This document shows, in pieces, positions 26,646 to 35,241 of a DNA stretch of 64,000 bases. A model generated the notes under the pieces. The model worked only from the letters and a program-made list of their open reading frames with translations. It did no database searches and was not told the origin of the DNA. Positions within the stretch are counted from its first letter, which is position 1. Every line of letters starts with the position of its first letter. Location: assembly GCA_963813525.1 (NCBI GenBank), contig CAWEZI010000005.1, positions 1,364,001-1,428,000 on the forward strand, read 5' to 3'. This DNA is from Bog-756 sp963813525 (GTDB lineage Bacteria; Actinomycetota; Acidimicrobiia; Acidimicrobiales; RAAP-2). Both the position numbers and the translations under genes were made by a program.

Positions 26646-28490
26646 TCACAGCATTCCGAACCGGCCAGCGATGACGTATGACCAGCGGCGGGCCCAGCTG
26701 CATCTCGGGTGGGCAAGTGTGCCTATTCGTCGCCAGTCGCCGAAGCCGGGTTGGTTGACTGCCCGTTCCGCCATAGGGACAGAGAACCCGGTCTTGGAGC
26801 GCTCCAAGACGACCCTCGGAAGCGGTGGGATAGGCGAACGACCAAGTGACTGTTTTCCCTCCGGAGGTGTCCAAACACGGGTAAGTGCCCGGGTCAGCAA
26901 CGGAGAAGCGACCGAGTCGACCAATGGGACTCGAATTTCCAATGAGTGTGCCATCCCGGCCCAATCGGCATCACGCAGGAGCTGACTGCGCATATAGAGA
27001 CCGCCTTCCAGAGCGGCAACGACGCCAACATCTGTTTGGGGTTCCGGTGTGATCGCCCCAGCCAAGATGGAGTCGATGTTGAGCGCGGCCAAAGCCGCTG
27101 CCGCCCGTTCCCGCCCAAGTATCGAGGGCAAATGCCAGGGCGCATTCACGCACCGAAACAATAACCAAACATGAGCCAGGGAATCGCCGTACTCGAGCAT
27201 TCCCGCAGCCTGTGGCTTGTATGAGCGCAGTGCGGTGGCCAACAGGCGTCGGGAGGCTAGGCCAATCCCGGGCAGTGACGCCGGCATTCTTAACCGGTGA
27301 TACCAAGTTGGAACGGTGACAAAATTCGAGTAACCGCCCAGAAACTCGTCGCCCCCGAGCCCCGACAGTGCCACCTTCAATCCTTGACTGGCGGCAGCGC
27401 GGGAGACCAACCACGAGTTGATGCCGTCGGTGGTTGGCTGGTCCATATCAGTAAGAATGATGGGAAGCCATGAAGCAAAGTTCTCGCGGGTAACCACGTC
27501 GACGCTGTGGCGCGCCCCATAAGTATCGGCAACCACGCGAGCCAAGGGAACCTCGTCATCGCTTGACTCGCCATATTCCTCAAACCCTACGGTCACAGCG
27601 TGCAGCGACTGCTCCTGTTCGGCGGCTAGTCCCAGAACGGCCGACGAGTCGATTCCGCTGGACAGGAAGATCCCGACCTCGACGTCGCTGACCATATGGG
27701 CGTTTACGCTGTCGGAAAGCGCATCGCGGACGAGTTCGTCGGCCGACTGCGATGCCGGGGTCTGTTCTGCCCGCGTGATCTCTTCGGATAGCGAGAAGAA
27801 GCGACGGATGGTGCGGCTGCCGTCGTGCTGGATTGTGACTGTGCTGCCGGGGGGCACCGCTCTAATATCCGACCAGGCGGTCAGCGGCTCGGGGACGAAC
27901 CCGAAGACGAGCAAGCCGGCTAGGGCGGCGTCGTTCGTTGTCTGCGAAACCGAGGGACTCTCCAAGAGCGCTCGAGCTTGAGACGCGACGCGAATCGTGT
28001 CGCCGTCATCGGCCAGGTACAAGGGCTTGATTCCCAGCGGGTCGCGGGCCAGAAGCATTGTCCTCGCTCTTCCGTCGAAGAGGACGAACGCGAACATGCC
28101 GCGCAGCAAGTCGACGAACTCGCTGCCATGATCCTCGTAAAGATGGAGGAGGACCTCCGTATCAGTTTGGCTCCTCAGATGGTGGCCACGCCCTTCGAGA
28201 TGCCGACGGAGCTCCCGGTAGTTGTAGATCTCGCCATTGAATGTCACGACCAGGGATTCATCCACTCCACAGCACCGAGGGCGCAGCTCCATCGGCTGGG
28301 CCCCTTGATCACCGAGGCCGATGATGGCGAGCCGACGATGAGCAAGTGCGATTCGGTGATCCTCGGAGAACCAGGTCCCTGCACCGTCGGGACCACGAGT
28401 GGTCATAGCGTCGCGAATCGTCAATACCTCGTCTGCATCGAGGCCGTGTTCGTACCTTCCGTAACGAAACATGCCCACCACACCGCACAT
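26646..28490 (-). CDS. asnB: Glutamine-hydrolysing asparagine synthase-like amidotransferase
   Basis: 614 residues. Cys2 (MCGVVGMF) is the nucleophile of the N-terminal class II glutaminase domain, followed by TRGPDGAG, LAHRRLAIIGLGDQGAQP and FNGEIYNYRELR with the expected Asn, Gly and Arg residues. The synthetase domain has the PP-loop as LSSGIDSSAVLGL (residues 276-288) and LSGLGGDEFLGGY. Such proteins make asparagine, but homologues in surface-glycan clusters amidate uronic acids or other acceptors; the position here favours that reading, and the symbol is family-level only. The C-terminal part is somewhat degenerate (RVWTPPEGKQSLGRSPIPPLPRVV still matches). Confidence 0.85.
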   Translation of the reverse strand: MCGVVGMFRYGRYEHGLDADEVLTIRDAMTTRGPDGAGTWFSEDHRIALAHRRLAIIGLGDQGAQPMELRPRCCGVDESLVVTFNGEIYNYRELRRHLEGRGHHLRSQTDTEVLLHLYEDHGSEFVDLLRGMFAFVLFDGRARTMLLARDPLGIKPLYLADDGDTIRVASQARALLESPSVSQTTNDAALAGLLVFGFVPEPLTAWSDIRAVPPGSTVTIQHDGSRTIRRFFSLSEEITRAEQTPASQSADELVRDALSDSVNAHMVSDVEVGIFLSSGIDSSAVLGLAAEQEQSLHAVTVGFEEYGESSDDEVPLARVVADTYGARHSVDVVTRENFASWLPIILTDMDQPTTDGINSWLVSRAAASQGLKVALSGLGGDEFLGGYSNFVTVPTWYHRLRMPASLPGIGLASRRLLATALRSYKPQAAGMLEYGDSLAHVWLLFRCVNAPWHLPSILGRERAAAALAALNIDSILAGAITPEPQTDVGVVAALEGGLYMRSQLLRDADWAGMAHSLEIRVPLVDSVASPLLTRALTRVWTPPEGKQSLGRSPIPPLPRVVLERSKTGFSVPMAERAVNQPGFGDWRRIGTLAHPRCSWARRWSYVIAGRFGML

Positions 28491-28859
28491 GCCCTAGCCT
28501 CTTCCGAATCTCGATCTCGCGCTGGCGTATCCTGACCTTTCTCCAGTTCGGCGAACCCTAGCTCAGCCAACAACAGCTGTAGCAAACAGAGTGATGGCCC
28601 AACTATCGCGGTTCAGTCAGATCGGCGTTCTGGGTCAGTACGAGTCTTCGTCCTAGTTGACGACGACATTGAAACAGGAGAAGTCCACCCAGTTTTTGCG
28701 CACGCGAGGCCACGCTGTCATGTTTGGGGAGCTGCCCGAGGTCTTGGAGACAACCATCCCAGTATCCCTGGGGCGCAGTTGTCCGTGCCCGGTAGCGAAT
28801 GAATCGGGAGAACCAGCACTCAACTGGATATCGCTGCCCGGGGATGCCTCTAGTCCTGC
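28491..28859. other. Intergenic, no recognised gene
   Basis: Upstream leader of the asnB-like gene, then unassigned sequence and possibly the eroded end of the IS630 remnant to the right. No gene seen. Confidence 0.4.
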
Positions 28860-29490
28860 CTGGCGTACATCATTGCGACATGTGCGATTCGTATGGGTCG
28901 GCGATAAGTGCCGTTCTTGTTGCAGCCCGTGATGAAGGCGATTGAATGCCGTCGGCCAGTTCGTCGGTCGATGTGAACCCCTCCGTCGAAGCGGTGCCGG
29001 CGTTCGAGGATCGAGAAGAACAACTCGATCTGTTGAGCCAGCTGGCGCGTGGGTTGGCCTGCCGTGGATGTACACATGAGGGTTCTGCTCCAAGAAGGTA
29101 TCGACAGCGCCGGTCTCGTGGACGCTAAGGTTGTCGGTGATGCAGTGCAGGTCGAGTTTTTTGAAGTGTGACGCACCAGCTCGACCAGAAGCCCCACGAA
29201 GTTCTCTGAGCGGGTCGAGTCGGTGACCCAGCCAGCTATGCCACCGTCGTTCGAGGCGGCGAACAGCACGGCGTGGGCGTTACCGTTGCATTGGAGCTGT
29301 GCGCTTGCGCGGAGAGCGGCCTTGGTGGGGTTGGTGCACGCCTTGCACACAGACCCACCGCCCATCAAGGGACCGGCGAGCACCTGAGCGAGCAGGCGAC
29401 AAATCGACAGATAGGGCGCACATCGCAGCTGAGTCAGTGGAGCCGACCGGCACCGCTGTCGATGTCACGGCAGCACCCCGATCACGCATA
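28860..29490 (-). pseudogene. Decayed IS630-family transposase
   Basis: The minus strand in shifting frames gives the DDE region of an IS630 transposase: CNGNAHAVLFAASNDGGIAG, VTDSTRSENFVGLLVELVRH, ITDNLSVHETGAVDTF, FLEQNPHVYIHGRPTHAP, then IELFFSILERRHRF and SIAFITGCNKNGTYRRPIRIAH. The catalytic DN of DNLSVH and the E of the SxLNQVExxFSIL region (here degraded) can be placed. At least two frameshifts break it. Remnant of one element; ends not found. Confidence 0.75.
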
Positions 29491-29940
29491 AGGCGCGGGA
29501 GTCGACGTGCCGCCGAGTTTGACTCGTCCCAGATCGTTTAGAGCTATCAGGTGGCAAGGGCGAACGAGGCGTGGATGGGCATCAGATCAACGATCAGCTC
29601 CCACTTGCCAACGGTCAATTCACCCTGGATCGAGGGCCAAGTCGTGGCTATGGACCTGTCGGTGGATCCCACCGACAGGTCCTATGGGATTCGCCCACCC
29701 GAAAGGGGGTATTTCATTGCCCGAACTGGTTAGTCTCCGAGGACAGGGTCTTACAACAAGTGCGGCTCCTGCGGCGGTCGGTGCGCAACGGATAATGAGA
29801 ACCTTGGCCAACTCTTCACTCGGTATTCATCGTCATCCGAGCACTTTGCGCCCGATCAAACTCCAGCCGCCGGGTCTCATCGAATGAGCGGACTGGCCTG
29901 TGTCCAACGGGCGCCGAGCCATGCTCGGGTCAAATCGGTT
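29491..29940. other. Non-coding stretch with a long palindrome
   Basis: About 450 bases between the IS630 remnant and the GT2 gene. It contains the 31-base palindrome at 29652-29682. No gene recognised; the plus-strand frames here show no domain. Confidence 0.4.
29652..29682. repeat. 31-base perfect palindrome (14-base arms, 3-base spacer)
   Basis: GGACCTGTCGGTGG, spacer ATC, CCACCGACAGGTCC. It has no T-run for a simple terminator. Two transposon ends joined head to head, or a strong binding site, would give such a structure. Confidence 0.7.
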
Positions 29941-30912
29941 TCAGCTGGCTTCTTCGGTCAATGTTGACAGCATCGACCACGAACTGCCGACATCCCGCCG
30001 CTCATGTGCAAGAGATACGGCGTTTCGACGCGTGCCTCGTTTCCGTTCTGCATGTATCGTCCTCAACACTCGTATTCCGTCTGAAAAGGCGTTCAGATTG
30101 CTGGCACCATATTGCCGGCTTCGCTCGAAACTGGGAACCTCCGTCACCCGAAGACCGGCCTTTGCGATTCGTACGTTGATGAGGGTTTCGACCTCGAATC
30201 CATCCCCCCAAAGCATCGTGGCTTCGTCGACCCCCTCCACCTCACCTGCCTCGAGGTCGAGCACCGTAAGGCACTCACGCCTGAAGGCGTTGTAGCCATA
30301 GCAGAGGTCCGTGTATCTCGTTCCATAGGCCAGATTGACGATCTTGTTAAGCCAGAAGTTGCCGACACGCCGGAGCCGACTGATATCGCTGCTTCCAGCG
30401 CCGGTTAGGAATCGCGATCCCTTGGCGAAGTCCGCCCCTTCCTTGAGTGCATTAACAAAGTACGGGATTTCTGCAGGATCCGTCGATCCGTCGGCATCGA
30501 GCATGACGACGAAGTCACCGGTGGCGACTGAAAAGCCACAGGCCAGAGCGTTACCCTTGCCTGTACGAGTCTGCCCGATCACGGTGACACTCGGCCAAAG
30601 CCGACGCGCCACCGCTATGGTGTCATCAGTGGAGTCGCCGTCGACCAGAATCACCTCGTAATCGCCACTCGGCAATCCGGCAAAAACGTAGGGGAGGTTA
30701 CGCGCCTCGTTTTTCGCCGGGATGACGATGCTGACCGTAGGCTCACACAGCAGTCGGACCGGAGTCGCTTGGACCGCATCGTCAGGCGTCATTCCATTCC
30801 GACTCTCGTCAGGGCCGGTCGACTGAGGGTTCGCCCCCATGGGGCAAACCCGAGACTGGCTGCCAGCCCGACCAGTGGCTGCCTCATGACGCTCCTCTGC
30901 TCCTCTTACCAA
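29941..30912 (-). CDS. GT2-family glycosyltransferase (dolichol-phosphate-mannose-synthase-like)
   Basis: Up to 323 residues. The catalytic domain starts near residue 58 with TVSIVIPAKNEARNLPYVFAGL, so one of the internal ATGs (30840 or 30792) may be the true start. GT2 motifs: EVILVDGDSTDDT, TRTGKGNALACGF, FVVMLDADGSTDPAEIP (the DxD-type motif) and GSRFLTGAGSSDISRLR. YTDLCYGYNAFRRE and GFEVETLINVRIAKAG are typical of enzymes that charge polyprenyl-phosphate with a hexose. There is no C-terminal membrane pair. It would supply a lipid-linked sugar for GT-C enzymes such as the one proposed at 9939-11993. Confidence 0.87.
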   Translation of the reverse strand: MVRGAEERHEAATGRAGSQSRVCPMGANPQSTGPDESRNGMTPDDAVQATPVRLLCEPTVSIVIPAKNEARNLPYVFAGLPSGDYEVILVDGDSTDDTIAVARRLWPSVTVIGQTRTGKGNALACGFSVATGDFVVMLDADGSTDPAEIPYFVNALKEGADFAKGSRFLTGAGSSDISRLRRVGNFWLNKIVNLAYGTRYTDLCYGYNAFRRECLTVLDLEAGEVEGVDEATMLWGDGFEVETLINVRIAKAGLRVTEVPSFERSRQYGASNLNAFSDGIRVLRTIHAERKRGTRRNAVSLAHERRDVGSSWSMLSTLTEEAS

Positions 30913-31175
30913 TTAGCGCGAATCCGGTGGGTCCACCAAAAAGTTCCGCACGGCCGACCGATCCGATCGGCCCACGCTACGATTCCCTACTTGAGATATC
31001 AAGATGAAATTGGAAATGTTGTGTGGGTTGCGGGGATTGGTGTCTTCGAGATGACGTAAGAGCCGTCGTTGCCAGTTTGGCGCTAGCGCCGTCTGACCGG
31101 CGCCCGGTCTTCTGCTGCAGCGAGGGAACGGCCTGCCCGAGCTCGATCTGATCATCGATAGACGTCGAGACGGCC

Positions 31176-31697
31176 TTAGTTCAGTGGTCCGAGGTCGAGC
31201 TGAGTATCACCACGACCAGGCGGGGCCTTACCCCCAGGTCGATTGCGGGCACTGGCGACCGTCGCCACTCCCACCAAAGCAAGCGCCGACCCGTAGACAA
31301 CCTCGTTGAGCAGGCCGTTGGGGGACTCGTTCTGGATGCCCTTGTGGACCTGTTGGACCACCTCGGGGAAAGGGTTCACCCCAATGAAATGCAGCAGTGG
31401 TTTGTCCACATCGAGCAAGGCGGCCCCGACCATGGCGGCGATGGTCGACACTCGGGTCCGATGATCGGCAGCAATAGCGCCGACGGCCATCGTCGCCAGT
31501 CCGATGATCCCGTCCCGTTTGGCCGCCCTCAGGAACCTCTCGTCACCTCCAGGCACGCGCCTATCGCAGCTCCAGTGGGGACAGGCGTCAAGCAGCAAGT
31601 GAGATCCGACCCCGACCACAAAGGCGGCGAACGGTCGGCGGGGTAGCGCCTGGCCGATGATCACTCCGGAGAGCACATGGTTGGTGACGAACACCAT
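31176..31697 (-). CDS. Small membrane protein with HLLLDACPHW motif
   Basis: 173 residues. It begins MVFVTNHVLSGVIIGQAL, has a hydrophobic segment FAAFVVGVGSHLLLDACPHW, a second around GIIGLATMAVGAIAA, a third around IAAMVGAALLDVDKPLLHFIG and a fourth near the C-terminus. Histidine and aspartate inside membrane segments recall the YdjM/DUF457 group of putative membrane-bound metal hydrolases, but the similarity is only by pattern. High-GC codon use suggests it belongs to the chromosome rather than to the island. Confidence 0.6.
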   Translation of the reverse strand: MVFVTNHVLSGVIIGQALPRRPFAAFVVGVGSHLLLDACPHWSCDRRVPGGDERFLRAAKRDGIIGLATMAVGAIAADHRTRVSTIAAMVGAALLDVDKPLLHFIGVNPFPEVVQQVHKGIQNESPNGLLNEVVYGSALALVGVATVASARNRPGGKAPPGRGDTQLDLGPLN

Positions 31698-31860
31698 CCA
31701 AGTCTCGCAGACTCTGGTCCGCCGCTAGGAGAGATGCACCGGAAGAAACATCAGCAATCGATCGGCTGTACGCGCTCCTTCCTATTCCTCTGATGGTGCC
31801 CCTACCTGCTCATTGGTACTGCTGTCAGGACGTCTCCTGTTTGCCCGCCTACCGCTCCGC

Positions 31861-31892
31861 CACTGAGGGTCGTAGTCTCGTCACTGAGGGTC
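31861..31892 (+). repeat. 11-base direct repeat spaced 21 bases
   Basis: CACTGAGGGTC at 31861-31871 and again at 31882-31892. The 21-base period equals that of the tandem at 7812. It lies in the spacer at the edge of the accessory region. I suspect a transposon end (IS21-type ends carry repeated binding sites) but see no transposase with it. Confidence 0.5.
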
Positions 31893-31986
31893 CCCGATTT
31901 TACGGTTCAGTCCCAATACAGTTTTAAACGTGGCAGGCCGATATGAGACCTATGAAGGTTCAGAATCACACAGAGACGTCCTGGTG

Positions 31987-32229
31987 ATGGATCCCGCCAT
32001 CGGGGCCGCCGATGCACCCGACCAAAAGTACGGCGTCTGCCACCGGTGCGGATGGAAGGGGCCTGTGGCCAAGGTCGGCCGTCGCCAACGCAGGCGGTTG
32101 AACACCGGCCGCACCTACGGGCGCCTTTGCGACAATTGTGTGAACGACATTCTGCACAAGGGGACCTCACCGGCCGACGAGAAGAAGACGGCCCGGCTCA
32201 AGTCGATCAGAAGCCGGAAGGTCGCCTGA
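31987..32229 (+). CDS. Small zinc-ribbon protein
   Basis: 80 residues from the ATG at 31987; the frame also opens at 31930 but the upstream part is AT-richer and poor. Two CxxC pairs, CHRC (VCHRCGWKG) and CDNC (GRLCDNCVNDI), about 30 residues apart, flank a strongly basic block VGRRQRRRLNT. This looks like a single zinc ribbon with an exposed arginine-rich loop, suited to binding nucleic acid. The tail is Lys/Arg-rich (KSIRSRK). I do not recognise a named family. A frameshifted paralogue lies at 3945. Its 3' end overlaps the convergent gene at 32207 by 23 bases. Confidence 0.7.
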   Translation: MDPAIGAADAPDQKYGVCHRCGWKGPVAKVGRRQRRRLNTGRTYGRLCDNCVNDILHKGTSPADEKKTARLKSIRSRKVA

Positions 32230-32530
32230 CCATCGTTTGACCGGATGGTCGGACCCGGTGCCGACTGGTCGATACTGACCGCGCCGGTGTGGAGGTCACC
32301 GCACGCTCGCACCGCTCCACACCCTCGACGCCCCACCCCTGGGGGCCCTGGCTGGTGGCCCAGGCTGGTGCGGGAGACCAGTCCACCCACCACAGGTTGA
32401 GGCAGGTGAGGCATCGGCGCAGCACGCACTCGTTTTCGATGGACTGGGTGGCCATCGGCGATCCGAGGAGGGCGGTCCGGGCCAATTCACCGCAGTTCGG
32501 GCACACGATCAGTGTGCGGAAGTCCTGCAT
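32207..32530 (-). CDS. Possible small four-cysteine zinc-ribbon protein
   Basis: 107 residues from the ATG at 32530, with GGGGAG about a dozen bases upstream. The N-terminal half has CPNCGELARTALLG and CLTCLNLWWVDW, a CxxC pair followed about 30 residues later by a second, as in zinc ribbons. The C-terminal 50 residues are low-complexity and may be non-coding read-through of a frame. It is convergent with the zinc-ribbon gene at 31987 and divergent from leuS. Real gene status is moderate. Confidence 0.5.
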   Translation of the reverse strand: MQDFRTLIVCPNCGELARTALLGSPMATQSIENECVLRRCLTCLNLWWVDWSPAPAWATSQGPQGWGVEGVERCERAVTSTPARSVSTSRHRVRPSGQTMVRRPSGF

Positions 32531-32754
32531 TTAGTTTGGCTCCCCTGGGCAGGTGGGCTGAGCGGCTCGCTAGCCGCCGCTTGGCCGCGAAGCTACGTGA
32601 TCCCTTTGCCGGTGCGCAATGTCCCAGCCAGCCAAGGGCGATCCCGCCTTTTCTGGCGCCGACCGTCATCTTTCCGCCACTGAGCAGACCCTCCCGATGG
32701 GAGGTGATGGCACCAAACCGGTCCGCCGCCAGACCCCCGGTACCATCGGTCGCT

Positions 32755-35241
32755 ATGGCACGGGCCTATGACCCCATCGAGGTCGAGAAGAAATGGCAGG
32801 AGCGCTGGGCCACCGACGGCACCTACCAGGTCGACGCCGAGGACCCGCGCCCACCCTGGTACGTGCTCAGCATGTACCCCTACCCCTCCGGCCCGGCCCA
32901 CATGGGCCATGTCCGCAACTACACCTTCGGTGACCTGCTGGTCCGCCACCGCACCATGCTGGGTTTCGCCGTTCTCTCTCCGATGGGTTTCGACTCCTTC
33001 GGCCTCCCCGCCGAAAACGCCGCCATCCTGACCGGCACCCACCCCCGCATCTTCACCGACGCCCGCATCAAGGAGCTCAAGGCATCGCTCCTCTCCCTCG
33101 GCGCCGTCTACGACTGGCGCCGCGAGGTCCGCAGTCACGACCCCGAGTACATGCGCTGGAACCAGGTCATCTTCGAGCGTTTCCTCGAGGCCGGCCTGGC
33201 CTACCGGGCCAACGCCCCGGTCAACTGGTGCCCCGGCTGCCAGACCGTCCTGGCCAACGAGCAGGTCCTGCCCGACGGCACCTGCGAGCGCTCCGGCGAC
33301 CTGGTGGTCAAGCGCAACCTCGAGCAGTGGTTCTTCCGGATCACCGACTACGCCGACGAGCTGCTGGCCGACCTCGAATTCCTCGAGTGGCCCGAACGGG
33401 TCAAGACCATGCAGCGCAACTGGATCGGCCGCTCCGAGGGGGCCGAGTTCGACCTGGTGGTGGAAGGCGGCGACGGCCTGGCCCTGCGCGTCTTCACCAC
33501 CCGCCCCGACACCAGCTTCGGTATGACCTACGCCGTGGTCGCTCCCGAGCACCCCCTGGTCGACGCCCTCACCACCCCCGACCGCCGGGCCGCGGTCGAC
33601 GACCTGCGGGCCCGGGCCGCCCTGGCCACCGACCTCGAGCGCATGGCCGAGCACGGCACCGAGGGCCTCACCCGCCACGGGGCCTTCACCGGCTCCTCGG
33701 TCATCAACCCCTTCACCGGGCGCCCTGTCCCCGTCTACGTGGCCGACTACGTGCTCATGGGCTACGGCACCGGGGCCATCATGGCCGTGCCCGCCGAGGA
33801 CGCCCGCGACTGGGACTTCGCCCAGGCCTACGGCCTGCCCGTGGTCCGCACCGTGCGGCCCCCCGAGGGATGGGACGAGCACGGGGGACCCGGTGGTGGC
33901 CCCGGCGGGGCCTATACCGGGCCGGGCGAGAAGATCAACAGCCAGTGGCTGGACGGCCTCGACGTCGACGAGGCCAAGGCCCGGGCCATCGCATTCCTGG
34001 AGGCCGAGGGCATCGGCGAACGGAAGGTCAACTACCGCCTGCGTGACTGGCTGGTCTCCCGCCAGCGCTTCTGGGGATGCCCGATCCCTGTCGTCTACTG
34101 CGCCGAGCACGGCATCGTCCCGGTGCCGGCCGCCCAGCTGCCGGTGGTGGCTCCCGACGACGTCGAGTTCCTCCCCACCGGCCATTCCCCGCTGGCCACC
34201 AACCCCGAATTCCTGCACACCACCTGTCCCATCGACGGCGGTCCGGCCACCCGCGAGACCGACACCATGGACACCTTCGTCGACTCGTCGTGGTACTTCC
34301 TGCGCTTCACCGATCCCTGGTCGCCCGACCTCCCCTTCGACCCGGACATCGCCCGCCACTGGATGCCGGTCGACCAGTACATCGGGGGCATCGAGCACGC
34401 CATCCTCCATCTGCTCTACGCCCGCTTCTTCACCAAGGCCCTGGCCGACGTGGGCCTCGGGCCGAAGGAGCTGCGCGAGCCCTTCGCCCGCTACTACGCC
34501 CAGGGCATGATCCGCATGGACGGCACCAAGATGTCCAAGTCCAAGGGCAACCTGGTGGCCCCGGCCCGCTACCTCGACACGGTGGGGGCCGACGCCCTCC
34601 GCCTCTTCCACCTCTTCGTCGGCCCGCCGGCCGACGACGTGGACTGGACGGCCCAGACCGACAGCGTCATCGACGGCTGCGCCCGCTTCCTCGACCGGGT
34701 GTGGAATCTGGCCGTGCCCGCCGTTCCTGCGGTGGTGGGGGGCAACCCCGTGGGCGACGCCGACAAGGCGGTGCGCCGGGCCACCCATCAGCTCATCGAC
34801 CGCATCGACCGCGACTTCGAGCGCTGGTCCTACAACACCGCGGTAGCCGCCTGCATGGAGTTCGTGAACCTGCTCATCCCCTACGCCCGGGACGGGGCCC
34901 AGCCCGATGTGTTGACCGAGGCCGTCGACACCCTGCTTTTGGTGATGGCCCCCATGACCCCGCACATCACCGCCGAAGCCTGGGAGCGGCGCCACGGCGA
35001 CGACATCCACCGCCAAGCCTGGCCGGTGGCCGACCCGGCCCTCCTGGTCGAGGAGTCGGTGACCATGGTTGTGCAGGTCAACGGCAAGGTCCGCCACCGT
35101 CTCGAGGTACCGGTCGACATCGACGAGGCCACCGCCACGGCGTGGGCTCTGGAGACACCCCCGGTGGTCGAGGCCCTGGCCGGGTGCGAGGCCCGTCGGG
35201 TCATCGCCCGGCCCCCCCGCCTGGTCAACGTGGTGGTGTGA
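32755..35241 (+). CDS. leuS: Leucyl-tRNA synthetase
   Basis: 828 residues from the ATG at 32755 (MARAYDPIEVEKKWQERW), which gives the usual start of the family; the frame stays open upstream to 32512 but those residues are not family-like. It charges tRNA-Leu in the cytoplasm. The class I signature HMGH is at residues 49-52 (PYPSGPAHMGHVRNY) and KMSKS at 592-596. The CP1 editing domain contains the threonine-rich FTTRPDTSFG, and the zinc-like NWCPGCQTVLANEQVLPDGTCE is present. The C-terminal anticodon domain ends with MVVQVNGKVRHR. The gene abuts the convergent oxidoreductase with no spacer base. Confidence 0.97.
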   Translation: MARAYDPIEVEKKWQERWATDGTYQVDAEDPRPPWYVLSMYPYPSGPAHMGHVRNYTFGDLLVRHRTMLGFAVLSPMGFDSFGLPAENAAILTGTHPRIFTDARIKELKASLLSLGAVYDWRREVRSHDPEYMRWNQVIFERFLEAGLAYRANAPVNWCPGCQTVLANEQVLPDGTCERSGDLVVKRNLEQWFFRITDYADELLADLEFLEWPERVKTMQRNWIGRSEGAEFDLVVEGGDGLALRVFTTRPDTSFGMTYAVVAPEHPLVDALTTPDRRAAVDDLRARAALATDLERMAEHGTEGLTRHGAFTGSSVINPFTGRPVPVYVADYVLMGYGTGAIMAVPAEDARDWDFAQAYGLPVVRTVRPPEGWDEHGGPGGGPGGAYTGPGEKINSQWLDGLDVDEAKARAIAFLEAEGIGERKVNYRLRDWLVSRQRFWGCPIPVVYCAEHGIVPVPAAQLPVVAPDDVEFLPTGHSPLATNPEFLHTTCPIDGGPATRETDTMDTFVDSSWYFLRFTDPWSPDLPFDPDIARHWMPVDQYIGGIEHAILHLLYARFFTKALADVGLGPKELREPFARYYAQGMIRMDGTKMSKSKGNLVAPARYLDTVGADALRLFHLFVGPPADDVDWTAQTDSVIDGCARFLDRVWNLAVPAVPAVVGGNPVGDADKAVRRATHQLIDRIDRDFERWSYNTAVAACMEFVNLLIPYARDGAQPDVLTEAVDTLLLVMAPMTPHITAEAWERRHGDDIHRQAWPVADPALLVEESVTMVVQVNGKVRHRLEVPVDIDEATATAWALETPPVVEALAGCEARRVIARPPRLVNVVV

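Noticed and set aside
32593..35097. 834-codon minus-strand open frame opposite leuS
   Set aside because: Very high GC makes long antisense frames common; residue content is Gly/Val/His-rich without domains, and leuS on the plus strand is unambiguous.
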